From Pipra filicauda (lineage: Eukaryota > Chordata > Aves > Passeriformes > Pipridae), in contig NW_024104294.1 in NCBI RefSeq assembly GCF_003945595.2, positions 873,001 through 937,000 of the forward strand: DNA of 64,000 nucleotides, in the 5' to 3' direction. This document shows, piece by piece, positions 24,481 through 36,545 of the stretch. Each line of letters opens with the position of its first letter. Position 1 is the stretch's first letter. Below the pieces are notes generated by a model. That model saw nothing but the letters and a program-made list of their open reading frames with translations, had not been told where the DNA came from and made no database searches. Position numbers and translations under genes: made by a program.

Positions 24481-27400
24481 CCACCCCCCCTCCTTGACCT
24501 GCCTCCCAAGAACACAACTTGATGCTTTTGACAGCCCTACCTTAACCACCTATGCAAAGCAAAAGCTGGTGAGCCAGGAATAAAAGGTGCTTGGTGAAGG
24601 GGAAAAAAAAGATAATGACTGAGAACCTACGCAGACATCCCTTACATACAGAGCTGCAAGTGTAGGTTGGCCAAGGTGAGTCTTTCAGCAGTAGTGAGAT
24701 TACAGCCCCGGTGCTGGCCTTCTGGGAATGTTCAGTGAGGTTTGTGCATATACAGAAAGTTGTAGCCATATCAGTATTTAATTTTGAGTCATATTTCCCA
24801 ATTTGGTACATGCTTTTGATGCTGTTTCTTCTTTTTTAAACTTGATATATATCATACTGCTTGGTTTACTATATACACACACATACACTATATACAAAGA
24901 GATAAGTAACCAAAGTATTTGGGCTTTAAGAGCCAGGAATTGGGGCTGGTTACATACATAATGCATACGTTACATACAAAGCCATGACTAAAGCATTGTG
25001 GTAACCTTTAGAAGAGCCTCCAGGTGATGATGCATAATTAAGGGGCTTGCTAAGCCTAAAGCTACTGAGAAAAACCAATTAGAGTAAAACCAAACCCAAA
25101 CAAACCCCTATTATACTTGAATCTAGCTTTAGACACCTGTTGTGGGGGATTTATAAAATACCCCTTAAAGCAAGTGATTCATGAGCCATAGGCAAGTGAC
25201 AGGTAAGAAACAGAACCCAACAAGCTGGCGTGGAGCCTGGCAGTGTGATGGTGAGCCTCATATGAACTACCCATCCTGCTACCCTGTCACACCCTCCATT
25301 CTCCTTAAAAATGTCATGACTCAAAAATCAAACCACAAAAAACATGTTTCATAAGAAATAATGTGTGATGGCAACTTGCCTACAGCAACAGTTAGTATTT
25401 TTCCTTCTGTCAGCAGGAAACCTGGAATTTTTTCCCTTGCCAGATGAACACTGTCCACACTGAACACCAAGGGCTGCACAGTAGGGAACAACACTTCTTG
25501 GTTGCTTCTATTAAAATTACTTACTTTGCCTGGTATTTAATATAATTCAGCTTGTGCATCAGACTTGTCTTTGGAATTCATTCCCTGTACCCAGTTGAGA
25601 AAACTAATTATACCTAAACATTTAAAAAAGCTTCCTGGGAGTATAACAGATGATCAGTAAGGTCTAAACCTCAGGAACACTTCTGTGCACGCGAATCTTC
25701 CCATGTCAACTCAGATATTTTAATTTTTTAGAGATGTTTTGGGATTTGAGACTTTACTTAAGCCAACATTTTCCATTCTCAACGGTTCAATACAGTTTTT
25801 TATAATTAAACCCAAGTGATGCCACAGTGGGAACCACTTGGATGATGAGCTGCTATACAAGTCAGTCTGTCAAGACAAATCAGTTTGTTACATATCAACT
25901 TTAAATAAATTCTGTATTCATGGCAGAATCCATTTAAGTTAACAGCAGATTATAGATGCTTCCCTCAACATGATACAAACTCTCAAGGTAACGTTATTTT
26001 TTTCAGCAAAATTTGATTTGTAATTGCAGCACAGAAAAGAAAAAGCTGAAGGAAAATGTTCAACCTGCCCCGAGAAATGAACAAATTCCACATGTGAAGC
26101 CAAATGCCGCTTCACGTCTACTCTGCTGAACACACTCCAATTTTATTTGCACTTACTTACAGGCAGCAGAAGGAAATATTAACCGAATCACAATGAAGGT
26201 CCTTCATGCATGTCAAAAAAGGAAAGAAATTCAACAGCTATAGAAGAAAGTATAACATGTTGAATGAAACAAGCTACAGTCAGCTGCTCAGCATTTTCTG
26301 TGAAAAGGCAGACCACATTCACAGCTCAGGGTCTAATTGAAAGCCTACTGACTTCAGCGGGATTTTGGATCCCATCCAGCAGATCCTGAATGCTGTCCAT
26401 TATCATATGATGAATGTGAGTATACACAAACATTAATACTCAAAATGTCACCTTTTACAAACTTTATAAACAGACAAATATAGGAGAGAGAGTACAAAAG
26501 GAGGGGATATGCAAGAGGAACTGCTGAATCAAAAATCAAGGTTAAAAAATATCGAACAAATAAATCATTAATGCTCTTGAGACTGATGATGAAATTTGGT
26601 GATGGGGAACACACCTCAGAGGCAGATGGAACCCTGAGCTGTGACTTCAGGTTCCACTAAAATTCCACCCCCGGCTTCCTCGTTTGCACAGAAACCTTAT
26701 TCAAAACTTTGAGTTCAGAGGAATAGGCAGAAAAATCACTGCTTGTTGCCTATTTATCCAAGCACATCCACGTTGCTTTCCTTATGTTGTTTATATTTGT
26801 GTTCCTACTCGCTCTTTTGAGATCTGTTTCTGCATCCCGATGAAGATAAGCCGACACAACAGCCATACGGGAGCCAGACCATTCCTAACTCTCAAAACTT
26901 GCTTGTGCTTAGTTTGATTAGGAACTGGGGATGGGCTTTTATATTGTTTAAATTGTTTTTCCTTCTCTTTACTTAAAGTTTTCCCTTGACACTGTAAACA
27001 GTGTTTTAGGCAGGCAGGTAATTAAACCCTCATTAAAATAACTAATTAGTGTAGTACAAAAACAAGAGATCTTTATCCAGTGCCTTAAGGGCTGGGGTCT
27101 TCAGAGGGAAAAGAGTTGATTTGAACCAGAGAACTGACAGAGACCCAGGGCCTCTAACAGAGCCTCAGATGAAGCCTAAGCTGCAATTCATGTACCAGAA
27201 TTATAACATCTTCTGTGGTCACCAGCAGATGTTATTGAACAACTTCAAAGCTAGACACTAAGTACAGAAGAAAATAAATATTCTTCTGTACTAAGAAAGG
27301 GATTAGCACATCACAGCAAATCCTGCTAAATAAATATCTAACTTCTAATTGTAGCTTTCAGCATTCTAATTACTTATTTGCCCACCACACACACAGACAT

Positions 27401-30400
27401 CCCCCTTTGCTGGGGTCGGTTGGACGGGTCTGTGCTCGCTGAGCTGCTGCGCATGAAGTTGTACAATCTGATTACATGTGCACTGGTTACAGTCACAGCA
27501 CGAGAGACACTGCTTACAGAGCCTGCTTGGCTCACGTCACAGGCAGGCAGAGAGGGCAGGCTCACAAGCTCTTGACATTTCCAAATTTAAAAAGAATGCA
27601 GAGATCTGCCCTTCGTTTAGAAGATGAGACTTACTCTGTCAAACAGTTTCTAACACCATTTGCAAACAAATGCTTTTATAAAACTGCAGAGACTGCATTT
27701 ATGATCTGGTATAAAAATCAACAGATGCCTGTTAAGTTATTATAATGAAGAACTTGTTCGACAGGATTAAATTCATTATTGTAAGTGATTTACATCCTAT
27801 AAATCACTTCTTTGGGGATTTACTTTAATTTTCCTTTGGCTGGCAGTGCTACTCAATCTGCTCCTGCTATTTGGAGATGAAAGTTTGGAACATCTCACGT
27901 ATGTAGAACACATAAATATTACCAGATAGGCTGAGCAAAGCTGTCCTGTTTGTCAAGTGCCTTTGGCTAAAAAAAGTTTTGAGCTTTTTGTACCATCTGT
28001 GTCCATATCCACATACATTTGCCACATTCCACCCTTCTCATGCAATTCCAGCCTCAGAGCCAGGTCCCCCGGCTGAGTGCAGCTTGGCAGATCTCCGTGG
28101 GTTTCAGCTGATTCCCGGCAAACGAGAATCTTGTGTCGTACCCCAGGAATGGTTTCCATAACTTTATTCAGATGGTGCAATGCTGGAAGATGAATCAAAG
28201 TGACCTGAAAAGAATCTACTACTACGTCAATGGAGGAACAAGATACACTAAAAATGTGGCAGCCTGAAACAGAGTGAGGACAGGTTTTCATGTGTCCTTA
28301 ACCTCCTGCCTGCAGTGCCAGAGAGAGGAAATCCAGGCTAGGCTGGGCCTTAAGTCATAGGAAAGCATTGCAAGCAGAAACCAGAGACATGTTTGATTTG
28401 CAATCAAACTAAATCAAAGGGGAGAGGCACCTGTAAAGTCTGGACAAGCAAAATTTGATGTGGTGCAGAATATGGAATCAAAATCAAAGGGAAAATATTG
28501 CCAGGGAAAGAGATCTGGAAATAGCAAGTAATTTCGTCACAGTCCTAAAGGCTTCAGGTGCCTCTCTGTAATTAAGCTTGTCTCCAGCTGAAGCCATCTT
28601 CAGCCTACAGAATGTAAGGGGAGACACAAATGAATAAAAACTATTCAGTGTGAGAAAGGTTGCAAGACTGATCCTAACACCTGAGCTCTTCCCCCAATAA
28701 CTTTCAGATAACCCTGCTGCTCAGCAGCTGTGTCCTCCAGCATCCTTATCAGGAACGCAAAAGGAAAGCCTATTGGCTTTGAAGGTTGGATGATCACTGC
28801 AAGCTTTGTCTTGCCCTCACCCCTTTCTCTGTGTCTTGGATTTCAGTACAAAATTCATGTACCCAGATGCAAAGGCAGAATTTTGAGTGGAACCTCTTCT
28901 GCTTCTGAAAGCATCTTGGGGATGGAGGTCCTGTTCTCAGAAGGTGCTGAGAATGATAAGAGTGTTAACCAGCTTGGATACATAGAGCATGATATAACTG
29001 TGTATCAATGTTCTGTGGTAGAAAGGTTATTATCATCCTTTGAAATGCAAGCCTTTACCAGATTAGACAGGTAAAAACTGATAGGAAACTCTGAGGAAGT
29101 TTCGCCTTGAAGTTAGCCCTTTGGGAACCATAAGGATGAAACAGGATCAAGTTGAAGGGGAACTGCACTATCTTGGCACACTGACCATGCCCAAATAGCT
29201 CTGGATGAGCAAGGGAGGCTTGCCAATGCCTGCTGGACCCTGTGTGCCATGCTGGGGTCCCTGATGGGAAATTAAAACAACAGAAAACATTCTAGATAAA
29301 ATACCCCTCTGCTCCCCAGACAGATTGAATCCTACTGACTTCCCTACATAGTATGACATCAGAAGTCATACTATGGAAAACATGAGCAGCATCTGGGAAA
29401 GTTCTCTAGAACTTCATAGTTTCCTTATTTTTTTCATTTTTCTTCCTAAGATCAGCTGGAATACAGAATAACCCAGAAGAGCCAGCAAAGATACTGTGCC
29501 TCTAAAAATACCAGCCTCCCAGCTGGAGCTCGGCAAACAGGCTTTCCGAGGGGCCACAAGCCAGGTGTCCAGCTGCTGAGTGACCAGCCTTGCCCTCCAG
29601 TGGGGCCTCAGAGCGTGCGGGGACGACAGTGGGAGCTGTGGCTGAGCAGCCTAGCAGCTCCGGGGAGCCCAAGTCCCTCATGCCTGCAGCTGAACAGCTG
29701 CACTATAGTGGCTCCTGCATAATCATTCCCATCCCTCTCCTGGTCCCAGGGGGCGTTGGCAACTGCTCCCTTGCCTCCATCTGGAGAAGCAGCTGGACGT
29801 GACATGTCAAAGGAAAAAATTCCAACACGCCAAAAATAAAAATCTCTCAACAAGACAATTTTTATGCTAGGCAGTGTTACCAGGTCCCATAGGATCTCAC
29901 TAACTAGTAATTTAATCATTCAAATCCCTTTCCAAAGGCACAGTATTTCCCCCTGCAGAAAGGGCTGGTGACTGGCCGCCCCGTAGGGAAAGGAATGTCT
30001 GTGCAGTTTTTTTTCTCCCTTCCCCTCCCAGTTGGAACAATTTTCCTTTGCTCCATAAGCACTTATTTGGCCCCTCAGACCACCTTGACCTGTTCTCTCT
30101 GTTTTAACCACACACATCCCATGTGTGGTGGAGCAGTGGGGATCCACGTGGCTGTGCCTGTCCAGGAAAAAGCGCCTGGACCCCGGCCTGGCTTTGCTCC
30201 CACCACCCAACTGCAGCCCCAGGGAGCGGTGCAGGGGACCCCAGCCCCAGGGGACCCCAGCCCTGGCTGGCTGTGAGCCCAGGAAGTGCACCCCAACCTG
30301 CTTTTCCTGAGCCAGGGGAAAGGCCTGACCCATCCACGCTGTGCCAACTACGGCAAACTGCAGCAATGTCTGAAAACACCCCCCACGATGGAAAGGAACA

Positions 30401-33400
30401 GTCAGTACCAAAAATAATCAGGTCTTCAGCCACGAGACCCCTTCTTGTTTCAGGCAGCTGCACTGCCCTTTTCTTTAAAACCTGGAGTCACCTCACTGAA
30501 GTCTTGGCTCCTATGAGGAGGTTATTCAGGCTTTTAAATATGCGGCTTTACTTTCTAAAAAAATGAACAAACACATCAGCCCTATATTTCTCCTGGAAAC
30601 ATGCACTGATACCTTTAGCAGAAAGATATTATTTTTATTTTCAGAAAAAAAAAAGGCTCCAGGGAACAGTGCTTCTAACCAAAATCCATGTTATTTCTTA
30701 AACAAGAAATAATTTGCCTTCATTGGGGCTGGTCTTGAAACTGGGATTTTTCCCCAAGTGACCCAGTATCTTCAGAGAGGGATGGACAGAAGTGCCAAAA
30801 AAAGTCCTCTAAGGAATGGAAGTGAAGAAGGAACACTTGGCTAAATACGTGGAACCCAGCAAGTGTGCAGGCTCTCCACATTTCCCCATGGGAGCTGGTC
30901 ATGGTGCCCCCCATGCCCTGCTGCCAGATTCCCTGTGATGAGCCAGCTCCCTCCTCTGACAGCCCTGCCCCAGGGAGCCACATGAAACCTGTAAAGACCC
31001 CTCTGCTACTGAGACAGCTCGGTGCTGTGTCTGGTTCCCAGTGCAGCACAGGCTTTAGTCACTGCAGAGATGGGAATGTGAGTGGCCAGGTCAATCTAAG
31101 ATGTTCTGTGCAAGCAACAGCTTTTCTCTGCTCCTCTCTCCAGCTCAACAGGACATTCAACTAAAAAAACTGGTTTTAAGTTGAAAGCTAATGTAGAAAT
31201 GTGATGTTTAAAAACAACAAACAGTTAAAAAATGCAACTTTCAGCAGAGGCTTAACTTGTTAAACCATCGTACCGCTCTGCAGAGGGAGAACAGCAAAGT
31301 AAAAACTCTTGGCAGCTCTTCCCATGATGGACTGGCCCTTCCAGATGCAGGCTGCATGGTGGGCAGTGTTTCCCTGGTCTCTGACACACCTGTGCTCTTA
31401 TCCCCACAGAAGCAGCTTTCAATGACAATAGGGTAGCGAAACACTCTGACTTGTGTCAAAATTCTCTCAGTATTTTACCTGTGTAGATGCTACTCACTGA
31501 GCAGATTCAGTGCTATCTATTCACAGCATTTGGGACTGCACTTCTCATTTCTGATGCTCAGCCTGTTTTTAGACAGATCCTTCTCTTCTCCAAGTCTACC
31601 TCCCTCAACAAGCAAGCACAGAGGAATCACAGTCATCTGGTGATGTCACCTCAACCATAAAGCCTCAAACACAGTGTAGTGTGAATGCAGAACCCACCTG
31701 GGGACCATGCTTGGGCTGCTGCAGGAATCCCCTTCTCCTCTGCAATGGGAAAAATGCCTCTTATAATTGTCCTTCCATCAAAGTGAGACTCACCAGAACA
31801 CAGTGTAAGCTCTTGCAAATTGCTGTTTTCTGGACATGCCGCTTTTATTTGCACAAACAGCCCTGCTCCATCTGCTCAGCTTCAGGCGCATTATTAATGC
31901 CGTGGCAACCTGAAAAGCCCCCGCTCCCTGCACAAAGAGCAATGTGACTTCAATGATGAGGGTTTTGAAAGGAGGTGGTGCCAGTAGGAGAAAGGAGGAG
32001 TTCACCATCAGCTACAGTGTGAACTGAAGAGGAGCCTTGGGGGTGAGAATACGTCAAGGACTCACAAAGGCTGAGAGGAAACAAACAGGAGTCTTCCGAG
32101 AGCATATGAGGCTTGGCAGAAGCAGTTAATACTGGGGGTGGTTTGCAAATTTAAGTCCTGAAAGTGTAAATGAAAGCAAGGCTACAAATAGACAAGGTTA
32201 CAAGGACAAATGTCTTGATAAATTTGGGATCCTGGAACTATAGTTAAGGGTGAAGCATGTTTCCCAAAACAGAAGCTTACATTCCAATTGTTCATAACAT
32301 GCCTATAAAAATTTAGGAGCAGAGAGAATGAGGACCTCAGTACAGATAAGCATGCACAAGGCCATTTCGGGCTCATCAAACTGCCTGACAGTTGCCATGG
32401 TTGGCAAGCCCTATCTAGCTAAGACCATGCCAGCATCAATGGCCATGACAGGAATGGCCCCAACTTTCCCCTGATCCTCTGAGAGACCAGCCACTGAGGA
32501 TGGGCCCATGGAAATGCACACAGAGAAACACTGATCCTCTCTCCCTCTTGAGAAAATGGAATCTCTGTGAAAGGAGACCTCAGAGGACTTCTTTCATGCC
32601 ATTTTTCCACCTCTCTGTGCTTTCTCAACAGCATGAGTGGCGTGGCTGCCCGCTTTGGGCAGCGTGACAAGGGCAGAAGGCACAGGCACAGCTTTTTTGC
32701 CAGGGGCAGCACAGGTTAATTCCCCTCTCTGAACATCCATGCAACAGCACAGACTCTTCAGAGGCCATGGGAGAGACAAAACAGAGAGTATGCCTGAGGT
32801 ATTTCTGGTTGACCAAACCTTCCTGCCTTGCTTTATTTCTGCTTCATCATTCAACCTTTTCTGCTTTTGCAAAGTTGGAGCAAAATCAAAGCAGCTGGTA
32901 TTCAGCTGGACAAGACTAAAAATATGCCTTCTCCCCATATGTGTGGAGCAGGAATTTTTGTAGCTGTAGGGAACTGCTTAGATCAGAGGGCCAATCTTCA
33001 GCTTAGATTTGCTGATGTCCAATACCTTTGCCAACCTAAGCTGCTAAAGAGTTGGTAGAAAACGTCAGACTGTTGAAAAACAGCAAAAATGTTCAATAAC
33101 ATCCTACAAATTCAGAGGCAAATACAAAAAACCAAATAAACAAATCTCATAAAAATATTATCTGTTGGTTGGTTTTTCCTTCCATGTGCATTAAAAGTAA
33201 ACTAATAATTCCTCAAGATGACTCTTGCAGTGTGTTTTTAAAGAAGATGCAGTCAAGGACAACTGATTAAAAAGCCTGAATGCTGAATGTGCCCAAACAC
33301 TTCTACAATCTAGCAAGATGTGGTTTGGAAAGAGAACTAATCTCCTTTATTATGCTACTCTGATAATAAGATCAAAACCTTCCTTTTTGTCAAAGTTCAA

Positions 33401-33867
33401 GTGTCTATAGGGTCATGCTATTAAAATCCCCATCAAATTCCAGTATCAAAACAGGCACATCTGAAACAAATTACAGCCTCTTATAGAGATAAGCACAAAA
33501 ATAAAGCATTTAGAAAACAGCCAATTTTCAAGTTTTATGTGTCTTTTCTACTCTCACTTTTATAGTTAAATACTCATGTTTGACCTATTTTTATTTATTA
33601 CTTTTTCTCCTGGATTCCAGATCGCAACACTGCAAGTAAGCCCATAATAATGGGGAATATGCATTTGCAGAAGGAGTAGATAAGGAAAGAGCTCAAAGTC
33701 CAAGTGACTGGACAGAATATAAACTTAGAAATACAAAACTGAAGCCTGGTTGCTGTATCCAACAGTTTGAACACTGTGATAGAAGGGGATTACTGACAGT
33801 TGCCTCAGCCAGACATCAACACAGAGAAATCAGGTAAAGCAAAATTATATCATGTTCTTGGGTTGAA
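24481..33867. other. Anonymous non-coding sequence
   Basis: No gene was recognised. At 29.5-30.4 kb the sequence is GC-richer and holds overlapping open frames up to 163 codons on both strands, a pattern expected by chance in GC-rich DNA. A 16-bp tandem duplication (aggggaccccagccc plus one base) lies at 30233-30264. A short alternating TA/CA stretch lies near 24845-24890. Confidence 0.5.
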
Positions 33868-34036
33868 AGGACACAGGAAAAAAAAAGAGTGACAAGCACT
33901 AAGAAAGCTTAGGAGAGAAGAAGAGATAAAGATGAGTAGGCCAGAAAGAAAACAAACTGGAGGGCAAGGAAAGCAGAAGTGCTGACAACACTAATACAGA
34001 AGATGACAGGGAAGACAAGGAAGAAAGTTCATGGTG
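33868..34036. repeat. Purine-rich tract
   Basis: About 170 bp here are strongly biased to A and G on the plus strand, with repeated AGAAG, GGAAG and GAAAG words but no fixed unit. Such tracts can form triplex structures or act as splicing-enhancer-like sequence. No function is indicated. Confidence 0.5.
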
Positions 34037-35263
34037 AAAGGTAGGATTTATGTATCACATTTTTGGCACCATTCTTGAACATTTCTGAGGGCAAAACCTC
34101 CCAAAAGAACTAAATTTAATGTAAAGTATACTCAAAAATGCTTGTGCCCCTCTAGCTGCCTCAGCTGCTGACTTCAGGATCTCCTCTCCTCCAGCTCAGC
34201 TCTCCTGTTTGTTAAGTTTGTTTGACCCCAGCTGGGCTCCCATCACAAATAAACTTGCTTGTTACAACATGAGGTGATGAACACCTTGAATACCTTCAGC
34301 CAGTGCAGAAGCTCTCATCTACTTGGAGAAAGCTGTTCAGTTTTTATGGGAGTCATTTAGTGCTAAATACTAACCTTTCTGTTCCCACAGCTCCACTGCC
34401 ACTGAAATGCATGGCAAATCTCTTCATAGCTTTCAGAATGGTTTGTGCAATAAATCTTAACAGCCTGCTAAAACATGGCCAGTTGCTGAGGTCCCAGTGG
34501 ATTCATGTGAAATTTGCTGCCCCCCTTGTAACCTCCACTAAAGGAAAAAAAATTAACCCTCCCCCCTGAGCCATGAAGAGTACAGAGAGAGAAACCCCAA
34601 ACAACAGCAGCCTGAGCATCAGAGCAGCATTATTATGGTCTTCTGGGCTATTATGATAGAACAGGGCTTCTTTGTTATGGCAAATGTCAGCGGCGGACAC
34701 TGAACACTTCTCCCAGACCTGAGCTTTTCACTGTACAAGTCTCCAGTGATCAGCCCTGTCCACTCCGTGTCATTGAAACGTGAGCTCTGGGCCGCTTCAA
34801 ATGCTAGAAGCAGCTGCCAGCCAAGCTTCAAGCACTAAACAAATGTTAGTTAAAAAAAAAAAAAAATCATTTTGTTATCTGCAGGTACCATTGAATGATC
34901 ATTTCTGAAACCCTTCCAGAAGCTCTGAGGATCCAATGCGCAAAACAGTCCGCAGGGAAGAGCTTCGCAAGCTGGGGCACTGTCACTCATTCAGCAGCTT
35001 TGGCTTCCACCATCCAACTATTTTCCTGCAAATATCGAATCAGTTGCTAAGGGATTTCACTGGACAATATGGTATCACTCTGTTATTGCACCAGTGACTA
35101 CATATCATCCCTTGAAAACAGAACAGTGTTGTTAAACCCAAACTTAATTTCTTATCAATACAGCTGTGGTGGGAAAGGCTCAAGAATCCATTTGGTAAGC
35201 CAGCTCCTCTCAGCTCCTGAGCCTGCCGGGGGTGCTTTCCCCAACATGAAATGCAATACCTTC
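34037..35263. other. Anonymous non-coding sequence
   Basis: This segment between the purine-rich tract and the LTR includes a 14-A run near 34850. Nothing else is recognisable. Confidence 0.5.
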
Positions 35264-35268
35264 CCATT
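35264..35268. repeat. Target-site duplication, left copy (LTR)
   Basis: The pentamer ccatt precedes the TG at 35269 and is repeated at 36541-36545 directly after the terminal CA. Five-base duplications are typical of ERVL (class III) elements. A 5-bp match alone is weak, but together with TG...CA ends it is convincing. Confidence 0.75.
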
Positions 35269-35847
35269 TGTCCTGGTTTGAGACCCCTAAAATCCAATTC
35301 TCGAGTCCAAGCCCCCCTCCCACATCTCAACCTAGTGTGAGATGGGTTTTCCAGACACTACACAAGACTCAATATGGGGAGAAAGGGAATTATATTACAA
35401 TCACTGTACAAATAAATATTACAATACATCATATACATAATCTTAACTATCTCTCCTATGATAAATCAGTATTTACAATGGATCAAATCTCTTCTCTCTC
35501 CAATAAAAGTCCAGAAGGGAGAAGGAGAGATCCTTTTCACTCTCAGAGCAGCAGCCTCTCTTCTTCCATGCAGCAGCAGTAGCTGGACTGTTGTAACTGG
35601 ATCTCCTTCCATTACACACAAGGGGGTCAACTCTCCCCTCTCTCTTCCATGGACTGCGATATCAGGGACAAGCTCACGTCACCACGTCATATCACGAAGT
35701 GCAGGGGCATCTTCATGACGGTCCCTTTCCTCAGGGGGTTCACCCCTGAGTCAGAACGTCTCGGGCAGCTTTCAGTTGAAAGCCTTTGCCTCAAGAGTTC
35801 TACCAGAGCTCCTGTGCTCTGTCTCAGGCTGCCAGCTTGGCAGCAGC

Positions 35848-35867
35848 GGGGGGGGGGGGGGGGGGGG
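35848..35867 (+). repeat. Homopolymer run of 20 G inside the LTR
   Basis: Twenty consecutive G residues interrupt the LTR. Such a run can form a G-quadruplex and is prone to length change and sequencing error, so its exact length should not be trusted. Confidence 0.9.
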
Positions 35868-36076
35868 CAGTGTCACCCCCTCCACATTCCGTCTGGCCGT
35901 CCCGGTCCAGCTCCGGGACGTCTTGAGCTTCTTAGCTCCTCTCTGCAGTGCATGCTGCACTCCAAGACTCCTCTCAAACAGGAGTCCATCTCTTCTTCCT
36001 CTCTAGAAGGTCTCAGAGGGGTTTGGGGGGTTTGTTTCAGTTCTTACCCCAAAACTCTGTCTCTGTAGAGCTTAGT

Positions 36077-36092
36077 TCTCTCTCTCTCTCTC
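36077..36092 (+). repeat. TC microsatellite inside the LTR
   Basis: This is an uninterrupted TC dinucleotide run within a longer pyrimidine-rich part of the LTR. Confidence 0.85.
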
Positions 36093-36480
36093 CATTAGAC
36101 ATCTCTGTCTCTCTGCTTAGTTGCATGCTTGTTTCTGCTGCATCTTATCTCCTTCTGGCTCTCTGCTACTGTTCTCCATCCACTGCTGCTCTGCCACCAC
36201 TTTTCAGTATCTCCTGCTGCCCACTCTCAGTGGAGAAAAACTCCCAGCTTCTCAGTTACAGACCTCAGTCCAGTTTAACACTGTTTCCGAGTTTCTGTAA
36301 CCCCGGCCAGGGGCTGGGGGGCCGTGGTCCCCCAGAGGGGTTCCTGCCCCTTCTCCTCGTGGCTCTACAACATGGCCACTTCTCTCCAACAACAACTACA
36401 ACATCTTCCTTCTTTTCCAGTTTGGTGTGATATGTTTATATTTTGCAGGAGCGCTCATTGGCTCAACCCCAAGGGAAACC

Positions 36481-36534
36481 ACCCCCTCGGGGGTTACCAT
36501 TTTTTTTAACTCCGGGGGAAAACTTTTTTCCCCC
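36481..36534. other. Paired G/C-rich hairpins at the LTR end
   Basis: Two inverted repeats lie side by side just inside the right end of the LTR. ACCCCC/GGGGGT is separated by two bases (36481-36494). GGGGGAAAA is followed by a central C and then TTTTTTCCCCC (36514-36534). If the LTR runs on the minus strand they sit at the start of U3. Their role is unknown. Confidence 0.65.
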
Positions 36535-36540
36535 ACCACA

Positions 36541-36545
36541 CCATT
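36541..36545. repeat. Target-site duplication, right copy (LTR)
   Basis: This is the second copy of ccatt, matching 35264-35268. Confidence 0.75.

Larger units (their letters stand above)
35269..36540 (-). mobile_element. Solo LTR of an endogenous retrovirus, ERVL-like
   Basis: This 1272-bp block begins TG, ends CA and is flanked by 5-bp duplications. It differs in texture from its surroundings: pyrimidine-rich on the plus strand, with a 20-G run, a TC run and GC-rich hairpins near one end. No internal retroviral genes, primer-binding site or second LTR adjoin it. It is therefore a solo LTR left by recombination between the two LTRs of a provirus. The minus orientation is a tentative choice: that strand starts TGTGGTGG, as several bird ERVL LTRs do, and has a CCAAT box (36457-36461) just before an AAATATAAA stretch. 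No clear polyadenylation signal was found on that strand, so orientation is not settled. Open frames crossing it are not genes. Confidence 0.82.

Noticed and set aside
29920..30411. 163-codon open frame, minus strand, and overlapping plus-strand frames
   Set aside because: GC-rich sequence with a 16-bp tandem duplication lowers stop-codon density on all frames. No recognisable protein features.
35269..36540. Open frames within the LTR (up to 160 codons)
   Set aside because: They come from low-complexity pyrimidine-rich LTR sequence, and LTRs of this kind do not encode proteins.
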